A DNA stretch of 64,000 nucleotides from Vulcanisaeta souniana JCM 11219 (GCF_026000775.1 NZ_AP026830.1:1139056-1203055); one strand, 5' to 3'. Shown: positions 43,360 to 52,161, numbered from the stretch's first letter. The notes: generated by a model from the letters alone, not told the origin. Numbers and translations are program-made.

Positions 43360-43671
43360 TCAACATATCTGTGCATACGTAGAGACCGACAATAGGTAAA
43401 CGCTGATCGTGAATATTACGAGGACTGTCACGAAAATAATAAGCATTAAGTCATTGACGCTACCTCTACCCAGGTAGTTTGTCAATAGGAATACCCCAGT
43501 AATGGCCAGTATTAGGGTTAGTATTCCCATTAGTGTGAAGGGGCCTGAACACGTTGGAAGGACACCGGGCGTGTAAACGGCATACCAAAACCCCAATATG
43601 AACAACACCAATATTAATGCAGCTATTATCCCAAGCGCCGCAAGCCACCTACTTTGTGTTGCCGAACTCAT
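43360..43671 (-). CDS. Small membrane protein with three helices
   Basis: About 103 residues. Helices AALGIIAALILVLFILGFWY, LMGILTLILAITGVFLL and LMLIIFVTVLVIFTISVYLL are clear. Two external cysteines (TCSGPF and AQIC) may pair. No family is recognised. ATG 43671 is preferred; a TATA-like TTTTAAAAGG lies ~29 nt upstream. It precedes the HIT gene in the same direction. Confidence 0.55.
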   Translation of the reverse strand: MSSATQSRWLAALGIIAALILVLFILGFWYAVYTPGVLPTCSGPFTLMGILTLILAITGVFLLTNYLGRGSVNDLMLIIFVTVLVIFTISVYLLSVSTYAQIC

Positions 43672-43901
43672 TAAAATACGTACCTGGAGCAACCCCTTTT
43701 AAAGATGACTTACTCTAATAATTGGTACCTTACCTAGTGACCCAGTGGTGGGATTATTAAGCAGGTCATTCGGGGGTAGAAGGGAGTCCTTCATCGTGGT
43801 CCTGGGTTTCTCGAGGTTGATGGCCCATGTATGTGAATAAATTAAGCTAGGGTGAATAATAGCAAATAAGTAATAAATACCAGGGGAATCCGTGATCTTT
43901 A

Positions 43902-44483
43902 ATGAGCAGTAGTGATCTGAGTATACATGGTAAGGTGCTTTACACAGGAATTGAGAAATGCCCAGTATGTGGTAGGGAAACGCTTCACGTTGTAGAGGTT
44001 CTATATAATGACCCGGCCTTCGGCGGTTTAATACTGTATAGTAATCAATGCGATTATTGTGGTTATAGGAGGGTTGATATTCAGTATCTTGATTCAAGGG
44101 GTCCCTCAAGGATCACCTATGAAATCAAGGATAATGTTGATGTATATAGGACCTACATATTTAGGTCTAGGACGGCTAGGATCAGTAGCCCGGAGCTTGG
44201 TTTTGATATTGACCCAGGGCCTGAGGCTGAGGCCATGATAACCACCGTGGAGGGACTATTAATGCGCATGCTTGATGTGGCGGATAGGATGGAAACCATG
44301 AACGAGGATAATGAGGAGAGTATACGTAAACTAAAGGAGTTTAAGGCTAAGGTTCAGAGTGCCCTTCATGGTATGCTTATGTTTAGGATAATCATTGAGG
44401 ATCCAAGTGGTAACTCAATAATTAAGCCACCGGAGGGCAGGGAGTCCGAAGTCCATATCGAACCCTTGAACGCGGTGGAGTAG
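43902..44483 (+). CDS. ZPR1-type zinc-finger protein
   Basis: 193 residues. A zinc ribbon KCPVCGRETLHVVEV and QCDYCGYRRVDIQY (two C-x2-C pairs) precedes the ZPR1 double-beta-barrel region (RTYIFRSRTARISSPELGFD, IDPGPEAEAMITTVEGLL). In eukaryotes ZPR1 binds translation factor eEF1A; archaeal ZPR1 proteins are single-domain and of unknown role, perhaps the same. It lies 63 nt before the Sec61-beta gene in the same direction. Confidence 0.85.
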   Translation: MSSSDLSIHGKVLYTGIEKCPVCGRETLHVVEVLYNDPAFGGLILYSNQCDYCGYRRVDIQYLDSRGPSRITYEIKDNVDVYRTYIFRSRTARISSPELGFDIDPGPEAEAMITTVEGLLMRMLDVADRMETMNEDNEESIRKLKEFKAKVQSALHGMLMFRIIIEDPSGNSIIKPPEGRESEVHIEPLNAVE

Positions 44484-44546
44484 TTCGCATTGTTTACTAT
44501 GGACCATTAGGACAAAGTTTTTAACTCCGGTTAAGCCCAGTGGTTG

Positions 44547-44720
44547 ATGCCTAGGCGTAGACGTACATCAGGGATGTCACCGTTCATAGCCGCTGGGTTG
44601 GTTAAGTTCAATGAGGCTAAGGAAATTGAGAAAATAAAGATAAGTCCCCAAGCCGTGATATTCCTTGGAATAGCAATCTCAATATTGGTGATAGTACTAA
44701 GGTTCCTGGTTCCTCTTTAA
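44547..44720 (+). CDS. Preprotein translocase subunit Sec61-beta
   Basis: 57 residues, too short for most gene callers. The N-terminus MPRRRRTSGMSPFIAAGLVK and middle NEAKEIEKIKISPQAVIFLG lead to a single C-terminal membrane helix GIAISILVIVLRFLVPL. This is the archaeal Sec61-beta layout: basic cytosolic part with a short conserved segment and a tail anchor. It belongs to the SecYE translocon at the membrane. The last 24 nt overlap, tail to tail, with the GGGP synthase gene. Confidence 0.9.
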   Translation: MPRRRRTSGMSPFIAAGLVKFNEAKEIEKIKISPQAVIFLGIAISILVIVLRFLVPL

Positions 44721-45476
44721 ACTCCTCCTTGAAGAGCCTCCTTCATGCACGGCCCTTATTATGTCCTTAATCAACTCGGGCTTTTCCTCGATTATTGTTC
44801 CTGTGACCACGGCATCGGCACCAGCCAACGCTAACTCAGCAGCCCTCTCAGGGTCCTTAATACCGCCACCAACAATTAATGGCTTGCTAACTAGCTGCTT
44901 AATCCTTGAAACCATCCTGGGTCTCACCGACTCACGCGCCCCACTACCGGCCTCAAGGTATATCATGTCAAACCCCATTAGCTGAGCTGCGTATGCATAG
45001 GCTAGCGCAATGTCATCCCTATCATAGGGTATTGGCCTCGCGTGGCTTACGTAACCGACGGCGCCACCATCACCGACTATTATGTATGCCAGTGATATTG
45101 GTTCAAGGTTCCTGAACTTCTTTACCAAGAGCACTGAGGCTTGTATCTGGGCACCCACTATGAAGTAGGGATCGGCGCTGTTTAGTACGCTTAGGAAGAA
45201 TACGGCGTCGGCGTACTTACTTAGATTCGCGACGCTTCCTGGGAATAGTATCACGGGTATTTTTAGCAAATCCTTAACGGCACTTAGATACTCATCCAGT
45301 TGCCCCTCTGATATGCCCAGGGAGCCTCCAACCATTAGTGCGTCACTGCCATACTCCTGAACCATCAGTGCAAGTTCCCTGAATTCATTGGCACTTACCT
45401 TATCTGGGTCAAGCAGTGTCATGTGTATGGAACCAAGCTCAGCAATGCGGTTCACTAGGTAATTCTTAATTCCCAT
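44697..45476 (-). CDS. Geranylgeranylglyceryl phosphate synthase
   Basis: About 259 residues of TIM-barrel GGGP synthase. The N-terminal HMTLLDPDKVSANEF, the middle DALMVGGSLG and the phosphate-binding motifs YLEAGSGARESV and LIVGGGIKDPERAAEL match the family. It joins geranylgeranyl diphosphate to sn-glycerol-1-phosphate, the first ether bond of archaeal membrane lipids. ATG 45476 fits the normal N-terminus (MGIKNYLVNRI) and the TATA box GATATTTAAA ~29 nt upstream; the longer frame to 45512 overlaps the Elf1 gene. Confidence 0.93.
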   Translation of the reverse strand: MGIKNYLVNRIAELGSIHMTLLDPDKVSANEFRELALMVQEYGSDALMVGGSLGISEGQLDEYLSAVKDLLKIPVILFPGSVANLSKYADAVFFLSVLNSADPYFIVGAQIQASVLLVKKFRNLEPISLAYIIVGDGGAVGYVSHARPIPYDRDDIALAYAYAAQLMGFDMIYLEAGSGARESVRPRMVSRIKQLVSKPLIVGGGIKDPERAAELALAGADAVVTGTIIEEKPELIKDIIRAVHEGGSSRRSLKRNQEP

Positions 45477-45500
45477 TGAATAGGTTGATTTTAACGAAAT

Positions 45501-45510
45501 TTTAAATATC
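45501..45510 (-). promoter_or_regulatory. TATA box of the GGGP synthase gene
   Basis: GATATTTAAA on the minus strand, centred ~29 nt before ATG 45476. It overlaps the last codon of the Elf1 gene and supports the shorter start. Confidence 0.5.
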
Positions 45511-45946
45511 ACTCCTCAGTATAATCGGGCTCTTCTGTGAATTCGCCTTCCTCGTTATAGGTTTCCTCAGTACCAATGCCTTCACTAAGCTCCTCATTAT
45601 CCTCACTTAATGGTTCAGTAGTGCTTCGCTGCTCCTCGTCGAGTAACGGATTATTTTTCGGCGTTAACTGGGTTAGTGATACCGTAACCTCCTTCTTAGG
45701 CTTTATTTGCCCTTGGTAATAGAGATCCACGAATTTATTGAAGTAATCCACAGGGAGTAGGCCGGGTATGTAGTTAAATTCGGCCTCAAGTTCGCAATTA
45801 CCGCAGTTAACTAATACCTTACCTTCCTTCTTGTTTAGCTTCACGTTAACCAGCGGGGCGCCGCAGTGTGGGCACGTGAATATCTTAGGCAGGGTTTTCT
45901 TGGGTCTAAGTAATGCCTTTTTACGACTTTTCCTTCTACGACCCAT
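45509..45946 (-). CDS. Elf1-type transcription elongation factor
   Basis: About 145 residues. A basic N-terminus (MGRRRKSRKKALLRPKK) leads to a zinc ribbon FTCPHCGAPLVNVK with VNCGNCELEAEF, the Elf1 pattern. The C-terminal ~55 residues are strongly acidic (ETYNEEGEFTEEPDYTEE), longer than in many homologues. It acts with RNA polymerase on the elongation complex. ATG 45946 is chosen with a TATA-like GGTATTTATATT ~27 nt upstream. It is the first gene of the Elf1-GGGPS pair. Confidence 0.8.
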   Translation of the reverse strand: MGRRRKSRKKALLRPKKTLPKIFTCPHCGAPLVNVKLNKKEGKVLVNCGNCELEAEFNYIPGLLPVDYFNKFVDLYYQGQIKPKKEVTVSLTQLTPKNNPLLDEEQRSTTEPLSEDNEELSEGIGTEETYNEEGEFTEEPDYTEE

Positions 45947-46018
45947 CGAAGCCACAACTAACTCTTAATATAAATACCTTTTTCTTAATGTTAATGAATT
46001 CTCCTAAGTGGTAAATAA

Positions 46019-46068
46019 TCAGTCGGGTAAGTTTTCGTCACTTTATCCGCGTAACTCTGTATCATCAT
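46019..46068 (-). ncRNA. Box C/D guide sRNA candidate
   Basis: On the minus strand: C ATGATGA, 12-nt guide, D' CGGA (one change from CTGA), 4-nt spacer, C' GTGACGA, 12-nt guide, D CTGA. The C and D boxes are exact, and both guides are 12 nt. It lies in a 200-nt gap between the Elf1 promoter and the DUF92 gene. Guide targets were not searched. Confidence 0.5.
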
Positions 46069-46151
46069 ACTCATCAAAAATACCGGGGATTCCCTACTGT
46101 CACTGTAGATCTCGGAATAATACTTAAAAAACCTTATCGAGCAGTTAATTG

Positions 46152-47069
46152 ATGCATGGACTTACCGTAAGCATTAACGATCCATTAATAATCTATCCCC
46201 TAATTATAATTATTGCACTAATAATATCATTAGTGTTGGCCTTTGCCGCCTTGAGGATTAGGGTAATAACGAGGGACGCCGTCATACCATCAACACTCGT
46301 GGGCTTCATGATACTACTCGGCGGCCCTTCCTCAATACTACCATTCATAGTCTTTCTGGGTAGTTCAAGCGCCCTTACCAAGATTGGCATTGAAAAGAAG
46401 GAGGAACTTGGTGCGGCAGAAGATGTTAAGGGAAGAAATTGGAAGCAGGTACTGGCCGTCGGCCTGGTACCAAGTACCTTGGCGCTGCTGGCTGGCGCGG
46501 CTTACTTTAATCGCGATATGTTGATCTATCAAGTACTCATCACAGCATCCGTAACGGGCATAGCCTACTCAAATGCTGATACGTGGGCTTCCGAGCTCGG
46601 CGTCCTCAGCAGGTCAAAACCAAGGTTAATAGTGAGGCCTTGGGTTACGGTTGATCCCGGTGTCTCCGGCGGCGTAACGCTACTTGGTGAGTTAAGTTCG
46701 TTTTTGGGGTCATCAACCATAGCATTAACATACCTAGGTGTCCAATACCTACTTAGGTTCCTTGGTTTCATTAATACCGTGAATCCCTGGTTAGTCGCCA
46801 TAGTGCTGATCCTTGGTTACCTTGGGGAGGTGCTTGACAGTGTCTTCGGTGCGTTGTTTCAGCCCAAGTATAGGTGCCCCAGGTGCGGAATTATGACTGA
46901 CAGGAATGTGCATGTATGCGGCGAGAGAACTGTGAGGGTTATGGGTAGTTACGACCTTGAGAATGAGGATGTTAATCTACTCGTGTCCGCAATAACGGCT
47001 GCTGTGTCCCTCGCGGTACTACTGCTGATATTTAGCTCCCGCGCTATTATTACCGGGTTTATAAGTTAA
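46152..47069 (+). CDS. DUF92-family membrane protein (VTE6-like)
   Basis: About 305 residues with six or seven membrane helices. The family motif is YSNADTWASELGVLSRSKPR near residue 140, followed by VDPGVSGGVTLLGELSSF. In plants the homologue VTE6 is a phytyl-phosphate kinase, so an isoprenoid-phosphate kinase is possible here; archaeal members are untested to my knowledge. A short cytosolic insert near residue 240 carries CPRCGIMTDRNVHVCG, a C-x2-C plus C pattern. A TATA-like ACTTAAAAAACC lies ~30 nt upstream; ATG 46152 follows a TTG. Confidence 0.8.
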   Translation: MHGLTVSINDPLIIYPLIIIIALIISLVLAFAALRIRVITRDAVIPSTLVGFMILLGGPSSILPFIVFLGSSSALTKIGIEKKEELGAAEDVKGRNWKQVLAVGLVPSTLALLAGAAYFNRDMLIYQVLITASVTGIAYSNADTWASELGVLSRSKPRLIVRPWVTVDPGVSGGVTLLGELSSFLGSSTIALTYLGVQYLLRFLGFINTVNPWLVAIVLILGYLGEVLDSVFGALFQPKYRCPRCGIMTDRNVHVCGERTVRVMGSYDLENEDVNLLVSAITAAVSLAVLLLIFSSRAIITGFIS

Positions 47070-47105
47070 TCAAGGGATTGGGTCATTAACGTGAAGCCGT
47101 AAGTA

Positions 47106-47134
47106 CAGGCATATTTATTGCATATTTATGCCTG
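47106..47134. promoter_or_regulatory. Inverted repeat over the promoter of the following gene
   Basis: Arms CAGGCATA (47106-47113) and TATGCCTG (47127-47134) are exact complements across 13 nt. GCATATTTAT also occurs in direct repeat inside. It overlaps the probable TATA region, as an operator would. Confidence 0.5.
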
Positions 47135-47147
47135 GATATACAGGGCT

Positions 47148-47163
47148 ATTACGTATACGTAAT
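47148..47163. promoter_or_regulatory. 16-nt perfect palindrome before the start codon
   Basis: ATTACGTATACGTAAT is exactly self-complementary and ends 5 nt before ATG 47169, around the likely transcription start. It is a second dyad at the same promoter. Confidence 0.5.
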
Positions 47164-47168
47164 TAACC

Positions 47169-47543
47169 ATGAATCCTTTAAATCTCGCTGTCTACGTCTA
47201 TTTAATGACACAGATAACAAATATTTATGCGGACTTTAAGAAGATCGAGGAACTGGTCGCGAGGGGCCTGTGGGTGGCTGTTAAGTATGCCAGGGGTTCC
47301 TGTGTGAGCTTCACGCCAAAGAAGATCCTGGAGTATGCCGAGTTCAATGACACAATACCCGTTGTACTAACCCTGGTTAAGCATGTACTTAAGCAATTAA
47401 GTGATGAGGGTTACCTCCAGGTTGATAATAGCAGGAGCATTGTCAGGTACCAACTGTGCAATAAGTCAAAACTCTGGGATCTAATAAAGCAAAGTAGTGG
47501 TCCCGAGGACGTTCTAAAGTTCCTTGAAGAAGTCACTCAGTAA
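47169..47543 (+). CDS. Small winged-helix-like regulator
   Basis: 124 residues. Helices ADFKKIEELVARGLWVAVK, PVVLTLVKHVLKQLSDEG and the strand YLQVDNSRSIVRYQL form a helix-turn-helix pattern followed by a wing. Cysteines GSCVSF and QLCNK are present. I infer that it binds DNA; two dyads at its promoter suggest autoregulation. No named family is assigned. It precedes thiL by 56 nt in the same direction. Confidence 0.5.
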   Translation: MNPLNLAVYVYLMTQITNIYADFKKIEELVARGLWVAVKYARGSCVSFTPKKILEYAEFNDTIPVVLTLVKHVLKQLSDEGYLQVDNSRSIVRYQLCNKSKLWDLIKQSSGPEDVLKFLEEVTQ

Positions 47544-47599
47544 AAACCGTTATCTACCAATACATTAAATAGCAGTGATATACCCATGATTGATTAACT

Positions 47600-48577
47600 A
47601 TGGGGAGTACAACTGAAACAAAAAACAGAATAAGGGAATTCGGTGAAACAAATTTAATCAACATCGTAAGAAACATCGTTGGTTCCACTGAAGACAACGA
47701 CGTAGAGTACATGTATATTGATGGGATCACGCTGGCAATGAAAATTGATGGTTTATCCCTGACAACGTCTAAAATGCCGTTCATGACACACTTTGATATG
47801 GGCTGGAAGGTAATGGCATCAGTGGTCAGTGACTTCCTTGCCAAACTTACCAAGCCTCTCTATGCAGTTGTCTCCATAACCATGAGGGGTGATGACACTA
47901 TTGGTGACTTTAGAGAATTGATAAGAGGCTTAGGCAGTGGCGCTAATTACTTCGGCATGAGGTACCTGGGTGGTGACTTAAATGAGGGTGCGGATGACGT
48001 AATTGATGTTGCGGCTATTGGTAAACCAATGACTAGACCCATAGGTAGAAAGCCAAGGATCGGTGATGTACTAGTCACAAAACCTCTATTTGGTTATACA
48101 GGATTGGTTTTCAAACTTTACTATAGTAATGAACTGGATAGGTGGAAAGACGTGGAGACCGTTATGAAAGGCATTGAGATACTGAAAAGGCCAGAGCCGG
48201 AGGTGGGTATACTCAATGATCTTCTGAAACATGCGGACTGCATATCAGCCAGTATGGACTCAAGTGATGGACTTGGGAAGGTTCTATGGACAATGGCCAC
48301 CAATGGTAAAGTGAGAATACGTGTTTATGGGCTACCCATTAATGATGACCTGTTGAGCTCCCTAGCTGAAATACCTGGCGTGAAACTCGAGGAGGTGGTA
48401 TTTAACGGTGGTGAGGAATTCCTACCAGTATTTTCCGTAAGGGAGGATTGCGTGGCTAAATTTAGGGATCTTGGTTTTGTGGATTTTGCAAGGATTGAGG
48501 AGGGTAACGGTGTTTATTTTAATGATTCACCACTTAAGTTTAGAGGCTGGGACTACTTCACCGGCTGGACGGGTTAA
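47600..48577 (+). CDS. thiL: Thiamine-monophosphate kinase
   Basis: 325 residues of the AIR-synthase fold. MYIDGITLAMKIDGLSLTT is the N-terminal nucleotide region, MRGDDTIGDFRELIRG the middle, and SASMDSSDGLGKVLWT plus FNGGEEF the late motifs that bind ATP and substrate in ThiL. It phosphorylates thiamine monophosphate to the diphosphate cofactor. The archaeal form differs from bacterial ThiL at its N-terminus. Its stop overlaps the convergent MFS gene by 4 nt. Confidence 0.8.
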   Translation: MGSTTETKNRIREFGETNLINIVRNIVGSTEDNDVEYMYIDGITLAMKIDGLSLTTSKMPFMTHFDMGWKVMASVVSDFLAKLTKPLYAVVSITMRGDDTIGDFRELIRGLGSGANYFGMRYLGGDLNEGADDVIDVAAIGKPMTRPIGRKPRIGDVLVTKPLFGYTGLVFKLYYSNELDRWKDVETVMKGIEILKRPEPEVGILNDLLKHADCISASMDSSDGLGKVLWTMATNGKVRIRVYGLPINDDLLSSLAEIPGVKLEEVVFNGGEEFLPVFSVREDCVAKFRDLGFVDFARIEEGNGVYFNDSPLKFRGWDYFTGWTG

Positions 48578-50034
48578 GCCTCAATGACCCTTATCTCACC
48601 TTTAACGAATATCTCCTGCGTCAGGGTTACTATGACTACTATAGCTAATATATAAAGCGCCGAGGTTATCATGAACATTAATTGATACGATGACTTGGCC
48701 GGCAATGTTATCCATAGCAACGGCTTAAGCGAAACAATTACTGATGCTTGATACATGCTCATTATTGAACCGGCAACGGCGGGACCCCAGGCACCGCCTA
48801 TGTTCCTAAATACTGAGTTCAAACCAGTGGCGAGACCCATATTCTTCCTGCCCACCGAGAACACTAGTATGTTTATTACAGATACATTCACCATACTAAT
48901 ACCGGCAGATAATACGGACATTGACCCTATCACGTATGATAAGCCGTAGAACGACGTATACGTCAGCATCAACAGGCCCACTACTGCTATTGCTGAACCA
49001 ATAACAGCCAGTTTCTTAGCGCCAATGTTCGTGATTATCCTACCTGCTATTGGCGCTGTTATCATTTGGACCACGGCCATCGGGATCATCATGATACCGG
49101 CATCCAGTATTGATAAGTCATAACCAAGCGGTTGTGGTGATTCAAGTAGATAGGTTAGGGCCTGGGCCATTAGGAATAGAGCGAACCCAGCCAAGGCAAC
49201 TCCAACATTCGCAGCCAGCACATTCCTATTACTCAATAGGCTTACTGGGACTATTGGATGGCTGATTGTTGTTTCATACAAGACAAAGACGCCGAAGCCA
49301 AGCACAAAAAGCACTAGGAGCGACATGATAGTGGGGTCTGTCCAGCCGTAAGTCGGCGCGTCGGTGACAGCTATTAGTCCACTGGCTAGGGATGTTGAGA
49401 GGAGAAATAGGCCAATCCAATCAATTGGTTGGGGATTTCTAATCCTGCTCTCCCTAATGTATAAGTAGACCATTAAGTCCTCCAGTATTATGAATGGATA
49501 GACCGTGTGGTACGTCGCTTGCCAACCAAGGGTTTGGGATATGTAGGCGCCAAGTGGTAGTGATACGGCCATTCCAACGCCGAACATGGCGCTTATTAAT
49601 CCCTGTACCTGCGGAATCATGCGCGGTGGGAACTCCTCCCTAACCAGGGCGAAGGCTAGGGGCATCATTGCCATGCCGACACCCTGCAATGCCCTACCCA
49701 CCAGGAGTATCCCGTAACTTGTCGAGAAGCCTGTTATGAGGGCGCCAATTGTGTATGTTACCATTGTTATTATGAGCATCCTCTTCTTGCCAAACATGTC
49801 ACCCAGCTTACCCATTATTGCAGAGGATAATGTACCCATGAGTATGTAGATTGATAATATCCAGGAGGCGTCAGCAGTGGATATATTCAGGTCCTTCTGT
49901 ATTGTTGGTAGTGATGGTACGAGCATTCCCTCGGTGTACATAACGACGAGGGTTAGCGTTACCAGTATCGCCGTTGCTCGCCACGCATAGGCAACATCAT
50001 ACTCCCCACCTAAACTAGTTCCACCTCTATACAT
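48574..50034 (-). CDS. MFS transporter, DHA2 (EmrB/QacA-type)
   Basis: 486 residues with 14 membrane helices. Motif A is GKLGDMFGKKRMLIIT; motif C-like GVGMAVSLPLGAYIS is in helix 5. The first helix begins ATAILVTLTLVVMYTEGMLV. These antiporters export drugs or hydrophobic ions using the proton gradient. The start overlaps the surface-protein gene by 25 nt, so the two are co-transcribed and perhaps act together. The substrate is unknown. Confidence 0.85.
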   Translation of the reverse strand: MYRGGTSLGGEYDVAYAWRATAILVTLTLVVMYTEGMLVPSLPTIQKDLNISTADASWILSIYILMGTLSSAIMGKLGDMFGKKRMLIITMVTYTIGALITGFSTSYGILLVGRALQGVGMAMMPLAFALVREEFPPRMIPQVQGLISAMFGVGMAVSLPLGAYISQTLGWQATYHTVYPFIILEDLMVYLYIRESRIRNPQPIDWIGLFLLSTSLASGLIAVTDAPTYGWTDPTIMSLLVLFVLGFGVFVLYETTISHPIVPVSLLSNRNVLAANVGVALAGFALFLMAQALTYLLESPQPLGYDLSILDAGIMMIPMAVVQMITAPIAGRIITNIGAKKLAVIGSAIAVVGLLMLTYTSFYGLSYVIGSMSVLSAGISMVNVSVINILVFSVGRKNMGLATGLNSVFRNIGGAWGPAVAGSIMSMYQASVIVSLKPLLWITLPAKSSYQLMFMITSALYILAIVVIVTLTQEIFVKGEIRVIEA

Positions 50035-51857
50035 CTATCATCACCACCACACATTACCTCATAATTAACAAAGCGACCCTGGTAATTCGTTTGCCCCGCA
50101 CCGCCAGAGTTTGTTGGGGATACACGACTGCCGTTGTTATTACCACCCATCCTACGTCTCCTAATAGCCGCAATAACGCCTATTACAAGAACAACCACTA
50201 TCAGTATGAACACAATCCATAGAAGTACATTTGGCGCAGACCTAACAGTTACGTAGGTAGTCACAGACTCAGCCAGTGGATATAGGGAACCAGTTTGATT
50301 CCACACGAAGGTTAGGACCACCGGGTAATTACCTGGCCGCGCATTTGAGTCAACATCCACTAGGAACGTGACATTTATCTCCTGCCCTGGCTTTAAATCG
50401 CCGATAAATGCCTGGGATGCCGTTAATGCCGAGAGTGGGTTGCTCGATGATACGTGTGGCTGTATTACCTGGCCTGTGGATATCGTAACCATCACATTCT
50501 TAGCCTCAACAGAACCCTCATTCATGATCGTTATTGTTATTGGTACCTTGGACGCGCCAGGTGACAGAGTTGATGACGATATTGTACTCAACAGCGCATT
50601 CAGGTTCGACAGACTTGGGTTTGGTGGTTGTGGGTAACTGACACTAACCACGGCTAGGTTGGCCCTGGGCCTTACATTAAGCTGGTAGTATCTCGTTGTT
50701 GAACCACCGTCATAAGCCACGGTAACGTTCACCGTATAATTACCTGGGTCACTTGGTAAGCTAATGGGGATTGTTAGTTGAATTGGTTGACCCGGCGGTA
50801 TGGCGCCAAGTATTAACGGCATGCTGATCAGGGGTGAAACGCCCGTACTATTTATATAGAGCATGGCATCGTACGCAATACCGGATCCAATATTCACAAT
50901 ACTAAGCATCAACTGGGCCATTGGGTAGCTCTGAAAAACCTCAGGTGGGTTGGTGGCCACTGACTGAATGTACACAATGGGTTCTTGAGGAACTATTAGG
51001 GTTGCGTTAATCACATCATCATCACCCGTGAAGTAATCAACCCACAGCTCCAGCGTATAATTTCCTTGAAGTAAGTAGTCGGGTACATAGGCATAGAAGG
51101 TCAGCGGGACCGGCTGACCCGGTGGTAGAGCAGGTAGGTGCTGCGTCATGTTAACCAGCCTGAGTTGTGACGGAGCGGATAGTAGGGTCACCGTGACATT
51201 ATAGACCGGAGTATTCCCATAATTGGTTAGGTATATGGTTAGGGGCACGTATGAATTAGGCAGTGCTTGAACCACATTGTCCGGGGTGCCTATCATTGCC
51301 GTCGCCTCAAAACCAATATAACCAAGTATGGGCACCGAAACATTGGTACTAACGCTCTCCGAGGATTGGGACGTGGATATTGATGGTATTGAACCCATTA
51401 CTGTTGGTATCTGTATGGTTACAGGCACGGTCTTGACCCCGGTGATTATTGGCGTATTATCGTAAAGCATTGTGGTGACTAGGGTGGTTACTGGAATTGA
51501 AATAGTCTGATAGGTAATGAGGGGCTTAACGGTAGTCGTTATGTTAACCTCTGTATAATTAACTGTTATGGGAACTTCGTATATGCCCATGGGCGTATCA
51601 GGATTGACCTGGACATATACGATGCATGAACTATTACCCTCAGGCGGGACAACGGGTATTTGGCAGTAATTTGATGATGAGTTGACATAGTAGATCGGCG
51701 TTATTAGTGATGAGTTTATTGCTATGGTCATGTTGAATAGGTAGGCCTGTGTTGGGTTAAACACAGTGAACACTAGGTACGAGTCCTCACCAGGTGCCAC
51801 AGGTTGATTAAGTAACCAGTGGGCCAGTACTATTATAGATAGTGATATCGGATCCAT
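50010..51857 (-). CDS. Secreted, C-terminally anchored surface protein (CARDB-like repeats)
   Basis: About 615 residues. The N-terminal segment ISLSIIVLAHWLLNQPV resembles a signal helix, and a C-terminal helix VLLWIVFILIVVVLVIGVIA with basic RRRRMGG anchors the protein. The outer part is made of Ig-like/CARDB-type repeats with N-x-T/S sequons and motifs such as VTITIMNEGSVEAKNVMV and VPLTIYLTNYGNTPVYNVTV. It could be an envelope or adhesion protein. The cytosolic tail ends MCGGDDRCIEVELV. ATG 51857 lies 27 nt after a TATA-like GGTTTTTAAAGG. Confidence 0.7.
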   Translation of the reverse strand: MDPISLSIIVLAHWLLNQPVAPGEDSYLVFTVFNPTQAYLFNMTIAINSSLITPIYYVNSSSNYCQIPVVPPEGNSSCIVYVQVNPDTPMGIYEVPITVNYTEVNITTTVKPLITYQTISIPVTTLVTTMLYDNTPIITGVKTVPVTIQIPTVMGSIPSISTSQSSESVSTNVSVPILGYIGFEATAMIGTPDNVVQALPNSYVPLTIYLTNYGNTPVYNVTVTLLSAPSQLRLVNMTQHLPALPPGQPVPLTFYAYVPDYLLQGNYTLELWVDYFTGDDDVINATLIVPQEPIVYIQSVATNPPEVFQSYPMAQLMLSIVNIGSGIAYDAMLYINSTGVSPLISMPLILGAIPPGQPIQLTIPISLPSDPGNYTVNVTVAYDGGSTTRYYQLNVRPRANLAVVSVSYPQPPNPSLSNLNALLSTISSSTLSPGASKVPITITIMNEGSVEAKNVMVTISTGQVIQPHVSSSNPLSALTASQAFIGDLKPGQEINVTFLVDVDSNARPGNYPVVLTFVWNQTGSLYPLAESVTTYVTVRSAPNVLLWIVFILIVVVLVIGVIAAIRRRRMGGNNNGSRVSPTNSGGAGQTNYQGRFVNYEVMCGGDDRCIEVELV

Positions 51858-51967
51858 CGAAATACACAAGGCAAACGACCCCTTTAAAAACCATTCTCAG
51901 TTATCGAATAGATATCGGTGAAGGGCACGTACAAAAAATTAATAAACTCATGAGAAAGTAATGGCCA

Positions 51968-52052
51968 GCGGGGGTGCCCGAGCCAGGTCAAAGGGGACGG
52001 GTTGAGGTCCCGTTGGCGAAGGCCTGCGTGGGTTCAAATCCCACCCCCCGCA
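51968..52052 (+). tRNA. tRNA-Leu(GAG)
   Basis: Acceptor GCGGGGG pairs with CCCCCGC, A73 and encoded CCA (52053-52055). The anticodon arm is ACGGG-TTGAGGT-CCCGT with anticodon GAG at 52004-52006. A long variable arm (TGGCGAAGGCCTGC) marks a class II tRNA. The T arm is GTGGG TTCAAAT CCCAC. No intron. Confidence 0.95.
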
Positions 52053-52161
52053 CCAAAAACTGAACACTAAACTCACAAACCATGTGCGTAGATATATCAT
52101 ATTGCTTATGGTGTTCTTAATACATTGCGTGAATTAGGTCATTTACTTTCTATCTCTATGT

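Noticed and set aside
43699-43901. Box C/D RNA on the minus strand before the ZPR1 gene
   Set aside because: ACGATGA-like and TGACC-like words occur, but no D box with proper spacing follows.
43699-44109. 136-codon minus-strand frame
   Set aside because: It overlaps the ZPR1 gene antisense, has no fitting promoter and reads as an out-of-frame shadow rich in Tyr and Asn.
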